NCBI RefSeq assembly: GCF_900142195.1
Contig: NZ_FRAB01000025.1
Span: 33,770 to 97,769 of the forward strand
Direction of reading: 5' to 3'
DNA: 64,000 nt
Origin: Paraburkholderia terricola
GTDB taxonomy: Bacteria; Pseudomonadota; Gammaproteobacteria; Burkholderiales; Burkholderiaceae
Shown: in pieces, positions 8,520 to 16,682 of the stretch
How positions within the stretch are numbered: position 1 is the stretch's first letter
Layout: each line of letters opens with the position of its first letter
Notes under the pieces: generated by a model
What the model was told of the DNA's origin: nothing
The model's input: the letters and a program-made list of their open reading frames with translations, nothing else
Databases searched by the model: none
Made by a program: the position numbers and the translations under genes

Positions 8520-9686
8520 ATGGCAGGTACAGCTTTGTACAGCGCAGTCGACGACGTAATCACGCACTATGAAGTCGACGTCGACGCGGCCACGCTCACG
8601 AAGAAACACACGATCACCGTCCCCGCGAAGGTACAGTATGCGTGGCCTCATCCATCGGGCAGGCATCTATACGTTTCCACGAGTAACGGCGGCCCGCGAG
8701 TCACGTCCGACTATAACCATGTGAGTTCGCTCGCGATTGCGCCAGACGGTTCCTTGTCGCTGCATGGTGAACCGAAGCCGCTCAAGCGTCGGGCAGTCCA
8801 CATGTGCGTCGATCCTTCTGGTCGATTCATCCTGAATGGCCACAACTTTCCGGCGAGCGGCATCACAGTGCATCGCATTTCGCCCGACGGTGCAATCGGT
8901 GATGAGATCGCGCAGACGGCAGACCTGGACTACGGAATTTATCCGCATCAGGTCATGGTGTTCCCCGCCGGATCGCCCGCATTGATCGTCGATCGCGGCA
9001 ACAATGCCCAAGGCGAACGACCGGAGCAGCCAGGCGCGCTTCGAACCCTCGATTTCGTAGACGGAAGATTATCTGCGAGCGCTGTGGTCGCGCCCGACGG
9101 CGGATATGGGTTCGGCCCCCGGCATATCGATTTCCACCCATCGAAGCCCTGGCTCTATGCGTCAGATGAAAGAACCAATCGGCTGTACATGTTCCGCTTC
9201 AATGACGGCGCGATCGAGCCACGACCGGCCTACACATGCGACATGCTCGCGGCGCCGCAGCAGATGAATCCGCGGCAATTGGGCGGGCCCGTTCACGTTC
9301 ACCCGAGCGGGCAATGGGTCTATGTTGCCAACCGCGCCGATTACACGGTGGAGGTCGATGGCCGGAAGGTGTTCGGCGGCGGGGAAAACAATATCGCCGT
9401 CTTTCGTATCGATCCAGAGTCTGGGCAGCCGACACTCGTTCAGCACGCAGACACGCAGTCGTTTCACGTTCGCACGTTTGCTTGCGATCCGGGTGGACGC
9501 CTGCTGGTCACCGCAAGCATCAAGGCGCTTGCCGTCCGTAACGGGGCGACGACGGCGTTGGTGCCCGCGGCACTATCAGTATTCCGCATCCTGCCGACCG
9601 GGCACCTCGAGTTCGTTCTGAAGTACGACGTGGAAACGACAGGTGCGCAGCTTCAGTACTGGATGGGCATTGTGGGCCTGCAATGA
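8520..9686 (+). CDS. Seven-bladed beta-propeller lactonase (YbhE/Pgl-like)
   Basis: A 388-residue repeat protein of the 6-phosphogluconolactonase (YbhE) propeller family. Recurrent blade signatures are visible (HPSGRHLYVSTS, DPSGRFILNG, HPSKPWLYASDE, HPSGQWVYVAN). Family members hydrolyse sugar lactones or cyclic carboxymuconolactones. No convincing signal peptide is seen. The ATG at 8520 is preceded by CCGGAGAATCAA; upstream codons in the same frame look non-coding. It follows the thiolase/DUF35 pair by about 150 bp and ends at a strong hairpin (9736..9770). Assignment to a particular lactone is not possible. Confidence 0.88.
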   Translation: MAGTALYSAVDDVITHYEVDVDAATLTKKHTITVPAKVQYAWPHPSGRHLYVSTSNGGPRVTSDYNHVSSLAIAPDGSLSLHGEPKPLKRRAVHMCVDPSGRFILNGHNFPASGITVHRISPDGAIGDEIAQTADLDYGIYPHQVMVFPAGSPALIVDRGNNAQGERPEQPGALRTLDFVDGRLSASAVVAPDGGYGFGPRHIDFHPSKPWLYASDERTNRLYMFRFNDGAIEPRPAYTCDMLAAPQQMNPRQLGGPVHVHPSGQWVYVANRADYTVEVDGRKVFGGGENNIAVFRIDPESGQPTLVQHADTQSFHVRTFACDPGGRLLVTASIKALAVRNGATTALVPAALSVFRILPTGHLEFVLKYDVETTGAQLQYWMGIVGLQ

Positions 9687-9735
9687 CGCGTGGCGGCCCC
9701 GCTCGACACCGCAGTTCGCGTATGAACGCAGGCGG

Positions 9736-9770
9736 GCAGGCGGGGCACACAATTGCTTCGCCCCGCCTGC
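9736..9770. terminator. Bidirectional terminator hairpin
   Basis: GCAGGCGGGG (9736) and CCCCGCCTGC (to 9770) form a perfect 10-bp stem with a 15-base loop between the convergent lactonase and SDR genes. There is no long T-run, but position and stem strength support termination. Confidence 0.65.
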
Positions 9771-9780
9771 TCCGAGATCG

Positions 9781-10617
9781 TCAGATGCGGTTCAGAACGC
9801 GTCCGCCGTCGACGAGCACGGAAATGCCCGTAATAAAGTTCGCCTCGTCCGACGCGAGAAACAGCGCAGTGTTTGCAACGTCCCAGCCTGTCCCCTGTCG
9901 GCCCAGCGGCACCTTCGCATTGCGCTCGGCCTCGACCTGCTCGCGCGGCTGATTCCATTCGCGCACTCTCGTATCGACCGCCATGGGCGTCGCGATCAGC
10001 CCCGGCAGAATGCAGTTCGCCCGAATGCCGAACGACGCATTCTGAAGCGCCAGTTGCTCCGTGAATGCGATTACGCCCGCCTTTGTCGCCTTATAAGCCG
10101 CATACGGATATTTTCCCACCGCCGCGGCGGACGAAACATTGACGATGACCCCCGAGCGCTGTTCACGCATGATCGACACGGCATGCTTGCAAGCGAATAT
10201 CGTGCCGCGCAGGTTGATCCGGCAGACGTTGTCGAACCGCTCTTCCGTCAGATCCATCAGATCGGCATCGCCGCCGCCGAGGCTTACGCCGACGTTGTTA
10301 TGCAAAATGTCGAGAGAGCCCCAGCGTTGCCTGGCATCGAGCATTGCCTGGTGGAGTTCGCTCTCGCGCGTCACGTCCGCTGCAAATGCAACCGCTTCGA
10401 AACCTTCGCCGCGAATCAGCGCGGCCGTTTCCTCCGCAGACTCGATATTTCGGTCGACAGCGAGTACACGTGCGCCTTCACGGGCAAAGCGCATCGCCGT
10501 CGCGCGGCCGTTGCCGAACCCTTCGCCGGGGCTCTGTCCTGCACCGATGACCACGGCCACCTTGCCGTCGAGCCGCTTCTCAGGTGTCCAGCCGGGGCCA
10601 CGATCAGATGAATTCAT
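9781..10617 (-). CDS. Short-chain dehydrogenase/reductase (SDR)
   Basis: A 278-residue Rossmann oxidoreductase of classical SDR type. The nucleotide motif is stretched (GAGQSPGEGFGNGRA), as in a subset of SDRs. NNVG, the catalytic Ser (NVSSAAAVG) and YAAYKATK (Tyr and Lys) are intact, and the end carries the usual DGG motif. The ATG at 10617 follows AGGAGAAC; an upstream in-frame start at 10638 overlaps that site and is less likely. It is divergent from the CapA-like gene, with an island operator copy (10803..10819) in the shared region. The substrate is probably a hydroxyl intermediate of the island pathway. Confidence 0.9.
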   Translation of the reverse strand: MNSSDRGPGWTPEKRLDGKVAVVIGAGQSPGEGFGNGRATAMRFAREGARVLAVDRNIESAEETAALIRGEGFEAVAFAADVTRESELHQAMLDARQRWGSLDILHNNVGVSLGGGDADLMDLTEERFDNVCRINLRGTIFACKHAVSIMREQRSGVIVNVSSAAAVGKYPYAAYKATKAGVIAFTEQLALQNASFGIRANCILPGLIATPMAVDTRVREWNQPREQVEAERNAKVPLGRQGTGWDVANTALFLASDEANFITGISVLVDGGRVLNRI

Positions 10618-10802
10618 CCTGTTCTCCTCTTGCTCCAACGATTAATTTCACCGGCTCGCCCTGGCCGCGAAACGCAACGCACCGCCTCGCTGCGCAAGCA
10701 ACGACGACCGCGCATTTCGTTGACCGACTTCGCGCGAGACCGAAAGGTACTCCTATCCAGCGTAGGAAGTGATGCTATCATAGGTTCTGGTTACCAGCAT
10801 GC

Positions 10803-10819
10803 GTTCCGATCAATGAAAC
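10803..10819. promoter_or_regulatory. Copy of the 17-bp island operator
   Basis: GTTCCGATCAATGAAAC matches the pattern of 136..152 in 14 of 17 positions. It sits between a leftward SDR (9781..10617) and the rightward CapA-like gene (10898). Confidence 0.6.
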
Positions 10820-10897
10820 CAAATACATTGCCCGGCCTGCCTTGCATGCGTGAAAATGTGGTCTCGGCAGAACGGCTTACGGCCCTGAGGAGGAGCA

Positions 10898-12016
10898 GTG
10901 ACAAAGCTACCATCGTTGTTGATCGCAGGGGATTGCGGCCCGGTTCACGGCCCGGCGGACGGTTTTCCGATCGAGGGGTACACCGAACTCGTCCGGCCCG
11001 CACTGGAGAGCGCCGACTTCCGCTTCATCAACTGCATGCGCGCCTATTCGGCGCGCGGCGTGAAGACGGAACATGCGCCTCAGGTCTGTCAACCGGTCGA
11101 GATGGCGCAGATCTTCACCAGCGGGCTGTTCGACGCCGTGACGATGGCAAACAATCATAGTCTGGACGCCGGCGCCGAAGCGATGCTCGATACGAGAGCG
11201 CTGATGACCGGGCGCGGCGTACTGGTGACGGGTGCCGGCAGGAACCGCGCTGAAGCCCGCCAGCCCGCGATTGTCGAAAAAAACGGCATAAAGGTCGGTT
11301 ATCTCGGGTACACGTCGGTTGCCGCCCGCGGCACCGATGCCGGCCCGAACAAGCCGGGTGTGATGAATATCGGCATCAAGACCTGTTACGAAACCCGCGG
11401 ACCTCATGAATCGGTTCGAATTAGAACCGAACCTGATCCGCGCGACCTCGAGATGTTGCTGGAAGACCTGACGGCGTTGCGCCGCCACGTCGACATAGCC
11501 GTTCTAGCTTTTCATGCCGGCGTGATTCGCCTGCCGCGCATCATCCCCGACTATCACGTCGCGGTCGCGCATGCGGCGATCGACGCGGGCGCCGACCTTG
11601 TCGTCGGGCATTCTCCGCATATACCGAAGGCGATCGAGGTGTATAAGGGCAAGACTATTTTCTACAGCCTCGGCGTATTCGCAATGACCAAGCCGTTCGC
11701 CGCGCCGTCCTGGCGAGAAGAACCCGCGTGGGCGCATGGTGCCGTGCGAAATCACACGGATCTCGATCCGGATTATCCGCTGATGCCATATGGGAAAGCG
11801 TGCACGTTAAGCTTGCTGGCAAAGGCACAGGTGTCCGGGGAAGGCATCGTACGTACATCGTTCCTGCCAATGGCAATCGACAGGCAGTATCGTCCCGAGG
11901 TGCTCCGTGCGGACGACCGCCGGTTCAACGAAGTGCTCTCGTACATGGAGTGGGTGTCGCAAGACATGCCGCACCGCTTTAGCGTCGAGGGTGACGAGGT
12001 GATCGTTTCCGCTTGA
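10898..12016 (+). CDS. CapA-family metallophosphatase-like protein
   Basis: A 372-residue member of the CapA/PgsA (poly-gamma-glutamate synthesis) calcineurin-like fold. Visible marks are AGDCGPV near the N-terminus, MANNHSLDAG, VLAFHAGV, VVGHSPHIPKAIEVYKGKTIFYSLGVF. CapA proteins of encapsulated bacteria are membrane-anchored, but no signal or anchor is seen here, so this is a cytoplasmic version. Soluble CapA-like proteins in catabolic clusters have no settled role. The start is GTG, with a strong GAGGAGGAGCA just before it. It is followed by an SDR 47 bp downstream, so the pair is probably one operon under the operator at 10803. Confidence 0.82.
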   Translation: MTKLPSLLIAGDCGPVHGPADGFPIEGYTELVRPALESADFRFINCMRAYSARGVKTEHAPQVCQPVEMAQIFTSGLFDAVTMANNHSLDAGAEAMLDTRALMTGRGVLVTGAGRNRAEARQPAIVEKNGIKVGYLGYTSVAARGTDAGPNKPGVMNIGIKTCYETRGPHESVRIRTEPDPRDLEMLLEDLTALRRHVDIAVLAFHAGVIRLPRIIPDYHVAVAHAAIDAGADLVVGHSPHIPKAIEVYKGKTIFYSLGVFAMTKPFAAPSWREEPAWAHGAVRNHTDLDPDYPLMPYGKACTLSLLAKAQVSGEGIVRTSFLPMAIDRQYRPEVLRADDRRFNEVLSYMEWVSQDMPHRFSVEGDEVIVSA

Positions 12017-12063
12017 CGAGGCCTGCCCCGCATTCCTTTTACATCAGCTTTGAGAGCATGAAC

Positions 12064-12840
12064 ATGGACTTAGGGATCAATGGAAAGACGGCCCTCGTGA
12101 CTGCGTCGAGCGGCGGAATGGGCAAAAACATTGCGCACGCACTGGCTGCGGAAGGCGTGAACGTCGTGCTGTTTGCGCGATCGGCCGACACGCTGCGCAC
12201 GGTGGCCGACGAGATCGAGCAGAAATATCGTGTCCGAGCCGTGGGGGTGCCGGGCGACATGCGCGTCGAAAATGATGTACAGCGGCTCGCGACCGTACTC
12301 GAGGGCGAATTTGGCGGCCCGGACATCGTCGTGCTCAATACAAGCCGCCCGCCTAACCCGATCCGCGCAACGGTGGACGAATCGGACGCGGCACGGTGGG
12401 ACGAGGCTTATCGGAATCAGTTGTGGAGCGCCATTCACGTACTTGGCCGGATGATTCCGCTCATGCAGGATCGCGGCTGGGGCCGCCTCATCGCGGTCAC
12501 GTCGGCTTCCGTGAAGTCGCCAATGCCGCACCATAGCCTGTCGACCGTGTTCCGCGCGGGCGTGACCGCCTACATGAAGCATCTGGCGAATGAGCTCGGC
12601 TCCAAAGGCATCACCGCCAACTGCGTGGCGCCGGCGCTCATTGAAACGCCGCACCGCACGGGTACGGCCGCCTACACTGCGGATCAGGCCACGGCTCGTA
12701 AGAAGCTCACACCGTTGGGACGCATGGGCACGCAGGAAGAACTCGCCGGCGTCGTAACGTTTCTCGCCTCCATGCAAGCGGGATTCATCACGGGGTCGAC
12801 CATCGCCGTTGAAGGAGGCATGGTCGGCTCGCTCTTCTAA
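12064..12840 (+). CDS. SDR-family protein with altered catalytic tetrad
   Basis: A 258-residue Rossmann protein (TASSGGMGKNIAHAL, with a GMG-type glycine motif) ending in the normal GSTIAVEGGMVGS. The catalytic serine region (VTSASVKSP) is present. Where classical SDRs have Tyr-xxx-Lys, this one reads HSLSTVFRAG, with Tyr and Lys both replaced. A known SDR subgroup has LSNxxR at this position, so the protein may still be folded and active by another mechanism. The ATG at 12064 has GAGAG 7 bases upstream; ATG at 12058 is possible. It is probably cotranscribed with the CapA-like gene. Confidence 0.85.
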   Translation: MDLGINGKTALVTASSGGMGKNIAHALAAEGVNVVLFARSADTLRTVADEIEQKYRVRAVGVPGDMRVENDVQRLATVLEGEFGGPDIVVLNTSRPPNPIRATVDESDAARWDEAYRNQLWSAIHVLGRMIPLMQDRGWGRLIAVTSASVKSPMPHHSLSTVFRAGVTAYMKHLANELGSKGITANCVAPALIETPHRTGTAAYTADQATARKKLTPLGRMGTQEELAGVVTFLASMQAGFITGSTIAVEGGMVGSLF

Positions 12841-12848
12841 CCGTGGCC

Positions 12849-12876
12849 AGAGGAAGGCTCGGACACGGGCTTTCTC
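12849..12876. terminator. Probable terminator between convergent genes
   Basis: AGAGGAAG and CTTTCTCT form an imperfect stem around a GC-rich centre in the 40-bp gap between the SDR and the convergent IclR gene. A T-rich stretch follows rightward. Confidence 0.4.
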
Positions 12877-12880
12877 TATG

Positions 12881-13615
12881 TCACGTTTTTCCGCCGAATT
12901 GCCGCGAAATGTCCTTGGCTGCATTCACGGCGAGCTTGATGAATTCCTTCTCGTGCATTTGCATTCTGACGGTTGGCGCACCGACGGACAGACAGTAGTG
13001 CACCTCGTCGTTGAAATCCCTGATCGGTGCCGAAATCGCCGAGATGCCGAGGAGCCGCTCGCCGTGGGAGACCGCATAACCCTGCTCACGAACCCGTTCC
13101 AGTTCCTCGAGCACGTCACTCTTGGTTCGCTTGCCGGCGCGCGCAACGTTGGTGACGATCGGCGCCAGTTCCGTTTTCGGCAAATATGCCATTAGCACCT
13201 TCGACGCCGAACCCTTCAGCAACGGAATATGTTCTCCGGCCTGAACGACGGCACGCAGCGGCGCCGACGCGGTTGAAACGGAATCGATGCAGACGCGATC
13301 CGTGCCGCTGATCGTATGGATAGAAACCGTTTCCTTCGTTTCCTCCGCCAGCGTCAGCAGGAACGGACGGGCAATCTCGCGAATGCCGAGCGTGCTGCGA
13401 ACAAGACCTGCCAGGCTCGTGAATCGGAACGACAGGCAATATTGACTGTCCTCCAGACGGACCAGATACCCCGCGCGCTCCAGGCTTTGCACGATCCGGA
13501 ACGTGGTGGACTTCGGCAATTCGATCCGGTCTGCGATCTCCTGGAGCGACAGACTGCTTCGCTCGGCACTGAAACTTTCAAAAACGGCGAGGATACGTTG
13601 AACTGAGCGCATCAT
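12881..13615 (-). CDS. IclR-family transcriptional regulator
   Basis: A 244-residue regulator. The N-terminal winged helix (LSLQEIADRIELPKSTTFRIVQSLERAGYLVR) is followed by the IclR effector domain (ETVSIHTISGTDRVCIDSV, GISAISAPIRDF). IclR proteins bind aromatic acids, sugar acids or related effectors and can repress or activate. ATG 13615 is chosen because the DNA-binding domain begins directly after it; the ribosome site is weak. It is the only IclR in the window and the best candidate to recognise the recurrent 17-bp palindrome. A degenerate copy lies upstream at 13729..13745. It sits at the centre of the island, downstream of the long leftward operon. Confidence 0.93.
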   Translation of the reverse strand: MMRSVQRILAVFESFSAERSSLSLQEIADRIELPKSTTFRIVQSLERAGYLVRLEDSQYCLSFRFTSLAGLVRSTLGIREIARPFLLTLAEETKETVSIHTISGTDRVCIDSVSTASAPLRAVVQAGEHIPLLKGSASKVLMAYLPKTELAPIVTNVARAGKRTKSDVLEELERVREQGYAVSHGERLLGISAISAPIRDFNDEVHYCLSVGAPTVRMQMHEKEFIKLAVNAAKDISRQFGGKT

Positions 13616-13941
13616 ATCGGCAGTATTCCATCGTGGGATTTGTTTAGACTTGGTGTGCCAAGTGCCGGCCAACGCAAAAGGCGGCGACCGGCGAAACGGG
13701 CGATGTAGCCCGCGTATGTTAGCACGTGGTTCCACTGACCGGGATACGTTTCATTGAGCCATCGTCGTTTGGCGGCGGAATTGCCGCGACCCGGCTCTGC
13801 CAGCCGCCGCGCTCATGTGGCGATGACAGAACGCCGGGCAAACGTCAGCGGCTAGAACCAGCCCGCATCGCCGCGCTCGTATCAGTTCGCATCAGCTCGT
13901 ATCAAGCGCGCGATTCCCTCGCGACCGGACCACCGGCCTCG
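13616..13941. other. Gap upstream of the IclR gene
   Basis: No gene was seen in these 326 bp. A weak match to the island palindrome (GTTCCACTGACCGGGAT, 13729..13745) and a half-site GTTTCATTGAG (from 13748) occur here and may mediate autoregulation. Confidence 0.35.
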
Positions 13942-14736
13942 TCACTTGCCCTGGAATGTCGGCTTTCGCTTCTCCTTGAAAGCCTGGATCGCTTCCTTGT
14001 AATCGGCAGTCGATTGCACGACCGCCATGTGCGATGCGACCGATTCGAGGCTCGTTCGCAAGTCGGTTTTCATCGACTGATACATGAGCTTCTTGATGTC
14101 ACGCAACTGGATCGGCGGTCCGTCGGCGAGGCGCTTCGCGAATGCGAGCGTTTCGTCGATCAGGGACTCGTCGCTGAACATGCGATTGACGATCCCGATC
14201 CTCAGAGCCTCTTCGGCGGACACGAACTCACCCGTCCATAGAAGCTCGAGCGCCTTCGCGGGACCGACGAGCCGCGGCAAAAAATAACAGCCGCCATTGC
14301 CGGGTAGCAACCCGACACGGATGTACGCTTCCGCGAATCGGGCGGAAACGCCGGCGAAACGCATGTCGCACATCAGCGACAGATCCATCCCCGCGCCGAC
14401 CGCGGCGCCATTCACCGCCGCAATCAGAGGCTTTTCGAATTCCTCCACCGCGAGCGCAACCTTGTGCGTAACGTTCTGCAGGCGATGTCTGCGTTCGAGC
14501 GGCGTGGGATCGAGCGCCGCGTCTTCCGCCGAGCGCCGCCCGAGATCGCCGCCCGAGCAAAACGCATCGCCCGCTCCCGTGATGACGAAACAGCCAATCG
14601 CGGCGTCGTCATTGGCCGATCTCAGCGCGTTTCGAAGCAGTTCCAGCATGTCTTCGCTGAGCGCATTTTTCGTTTGCGGCCGATTCAACCGCGCGACCAT
14701 TACGCGATCGACGATACTGATTTCAAGATCCGCCAT
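13942..14736 (-). CDS. Enoyl-CoA hydratase/isomerase (crotonase family), first of two
   Basis: A 264-residue crotonase. The oxyanion-hole segment AAVNGAAVGAGMDLSLMCDMRFA and the EAYIRVGLLPGNGGCYFLPRLVG stretch are typical. CFVITGAGDAFCSGGDL marks the CoA-binding loop. The ATG at 14736 follows GGAGAAGGGAGC; longer in-frame starts run into the previous gene's tail and are unlikely. It is the last structural gene of a leftward operon (binding protein, SDR, lactonase, CoA synthetase, reductase, two crotonases). Hydratase, isomerase and hydrolase activity cannot be told apart by eye. Confidence 0.9.
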   Translation of the reverse strand: MADLEISIVDRVMVARLNRPQTKNALSEDMLELLRNALRSANDDAAIGCFVITGAGDAFCSGGDLGRRSAEDAALDPTPLERRHRLQNVTHKVALAVEEFEKPLIAAVNGAAVGAGMDLSLMCDMRFAGVSARFAEAYIRVGLLPGNGGCYFLPRLVGPAKALELLWTGEFVSAEEALRIGIVNRMFSDESLIDETLAFAKRLADGPPIQLRDIKKLMYQSMKTDLRTSLESVASHMAVVQSTADYKEAIQAFKEKRKPTFQGK

Positions 14737-14810
14737 TCTGAGCTCCCTTCTCCTTTTTGAAATCCTTCCGTAGCCTTTTCCGGGAGTACCTGCTCGGTCC
14801 GGATTTAACG

Positions 14811-15536
14811 TCACTGCGCGGCACGTGCCCGATGGCGTGCGTGTTCTTCCCGTGCCTCGGCCAACGCAGCCTTCAATGCGCGATTAATCCAGCGCTTGTT
14901 GTCCGCGAACACCGCGGCATCCTTTTCGCCGAGCTTTGTGGCAACCGCCATCGCCGCGCTCGTGAGGCCGTCGCGCGACGCCACACTCTGCAGCAGCCCG
15001 CGGCTCATCGCCTCGCTTGCGGGCATTCTCCGCCCGCTCTGTATCAGATCCAGTGCCAGCGCACGTCCACCAATCGTCGCGAGAATGTTTGCGCCGGAAT
15101 AGGTCGCGATGCCGAGATCTATTTCAGGCAATGCGAGTTCCGCCGTGTCCACCGCGACACACGCGTCGGCGAGAAGTGCGAGCATCGCACCACCGCCGAT
15201 TGCTGCACCGTTGAGCACGACCACCACGGGTTTGGGCGCATCGATCACCGCATCCTGCAGTGCCGCCAAGGCGCGCGAGCGCCGCTCGCGTTGGCGCGCG
15301 ACGTCGCCGTCTTCTGCTTTCTCGCGGACGTCCACGCCTGCTGTAAAGAGCCGCTCGCCAGCTCCCGTCAGCAATACCGCCCGGATCGCCGGGTCCCCGC
15401 CACCCGCGACGATTGCCTCGCTTATCTGCTCGACCATTGCGACCGTCATTGCATTCGCTTTCTCCGGACGATTGACCGTAATCCAGAGCACGTCGTCGTG
15501 TCTGTCGACAATTACATGGCTCACCGCTGTTTCCAT
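14811..15536 (-). CDS. Enoyl-CoA hydratase/isomerase (crotonase family), second of two
   Basis: A 241-residue crotonase paralogue, shorter than usual at the C-terminus and ending in an Arg/Ala-rich tail. The family core is VVVLNGAAIGGGAMLALLADACVAVDTAELALPEIDLGIATYSG. The start is ATG 15536, with only a weak AGGG upstream. It is 74 bp upstream of its neighbour on the same strand. Two crotonases plus the FadB fusion suggest more than one hydration or isomerisation step, for example for a branched or alicyclic acyl-CoA. Confidence 0.88.
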   Translation of the reverse strand: METAVSHVIVDRHDDVLWITVNRPEKANAMTVAMVEQISEAIVAGGGDPAIRAVLLTGAGERLFTAGVDVREKAEDGDVARQRERRSRALAALQDAVIDAPKPVVVVLNGAAIGGGAMLALLADACVAVDTAELALPEIDLGIATYSGANILATIGGRALALDLIQSGRRMPASEAMSRGLLQSVASRDGLTSAAMAVATKLGEKDAAVFADNKRWINRALKAALAEAREEHARHRARAAQ

Positions 15537-15592
15537 TTCGAACCCTGTTGATCTCTGATTGACTTGCACATCGCAGCGCCAGGCCTTCCCGC

Positions 15593-16636
15593 TTACGGAT
15601 TCGACGGTGTGCTCGACACGAACATGTCCGCGTAGAACTCGCTTTCCGGAAGCTTGCACTCCGCGGTGAAATCCTGCTGTGCGGATTGAACGACGATGGG
15701 TGCACCACACGCGTAAACCTGATGGCCGGACAGATCCGGAAAATCCTCCATCACCGCGCGATGCACGAACCCCGTCCGCCCGGTCCATCGATCTTCCGGC
15801 CGAGGATCGGAGACGACGGGGACATAGGTGATGCCGTGTTCCTTCACCCACTGTTGCGCAAGCGTATCGAGGTAGAGGTCGGAGGGTCGCCGGCCGCCCC
15901 AGTAGAGCCTCATCGAACGACGACTTTGCTTGCGTACTTCGTGTTCGATCATCGACTTGATCGGCGCGAACCCGGTCCCGCTTGCGACAAAGACAATCGG
16001 CTTTTCGCTCTCATCTCGAATAAAAAATGTTCCCATCGGGCCCTCGAGACGAAGCAGATCGCTGACCTTCATCTTGTTGAACACGTGGGTGCTGAACGGG
16101 CCACCGTAGTTGCGCAGGTGAAGCTCGATGAATTCGCCGTCGTTCGGCGAGCTGGCCACCGAAAGGCTGCGGCGAATTCCGCCATTCATCAGGATGTCGA
16201 TGTATTGACCCGGCAGATACTTGATCGGATCCTTCGCCGGCATCTTGAGCCTGATGCGCATCACGTCGTCCGCAAGCCGGTCCAGTTCGTGAACGCGGGC
16301 AGCAACGCGCCGGAGCGGCACGCCCTCGACGGCATTGACAACCTGGCAAACGACCGTCACCGCGGAAAGCGGCTTTGCCTGGCAGAGTAACGCGAAACCC
16401 TCGCTCTGCTCCTTTTCCGAAATGCCGCGACACGCCGTTTCCCCGTGATCGACCAGGCCTTGCGTGACCTTCGCCTTGCACGAGCCGCAGATCCCATTCC
16501 TGCAGTTATATGCCAACGGGTAACCGCTCGCGAGCGCCGCGGAAAGTATTGTCTCCGCCCGCCGCACGGCGAGAGTGCGGTCGAGCGGTTCGAACGTCAC
16601 AGGGTAGCTGTCGCCAATCGCGAGTTCATCGTTCAT
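15593..16636 (-). CDS. 2Fe-2S ferredoxin-NAD(P)H flavin reductase
   Basis: A 347-residue electron-transfer protein. The N-terminal plant-type ferredoxin (CRNGICGSCKAKV, then LLCQ) is fused to an FAD domain (RSLSVASSP) and an NAD(P)H domain (VASGTGFAPIKSMIE, VYACGAPIVV). This order is that of the reductase components of ring-hydroxylating oxygenases and of the CDP-6-deoxyhexose (AscD/DdhD) reductases. The ATG at 16636 has AGGTGACC upstream; GTG at 16669 is an alternative. No oxygenase is in the window, so its acceptor is unknown. The rubredoxin at 3986 is one possibility. Confidence 0.9.
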   Translation of the reverse strand: MNDELAIGDSYPVTFEPLDRTLAVRRAETILSAALASGYPLAYNCRNGICGSCKAKVTQGLVDHGETACRGISEKEQSEGFALLCQAKPLSAVTVVCQVVNAVEGVPLRRVAARVHELDRLADDVMRIRLKMPAKDPIKYLPGQYIDILMNGGIRRSLSVASSPNDGEFIELHLRNYGGPFSTHVFNKMKVSDLLRLEGPMGTFFIRDESEKPIVFVASGTGFAPIKSMIEHEVRKQSRRSMRLYWGGRRPSDLYLDTLAQQWVKEHGITYVPVVSDPRPEDRWTGRTGFVHRAVMEDFPDLSGHQVYACGAPIVVQSAQQDFTAECKLPESEFYADMFVSSTPSNP

Positions 16637-16682
16637 AAGAAGGTCACCTGAATGTTCCACATCGCTCACCGCTCATGCTCCA

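Noticed and set aside
13729..13764. Further copies of the 17-bp operator upstream of the IclR gene
   Set aside because: GTTCCACTGACCGGGAT and GTTTCATTGAGCCATCG keep one arm only. They are noted as half-sites, not counted as operators.
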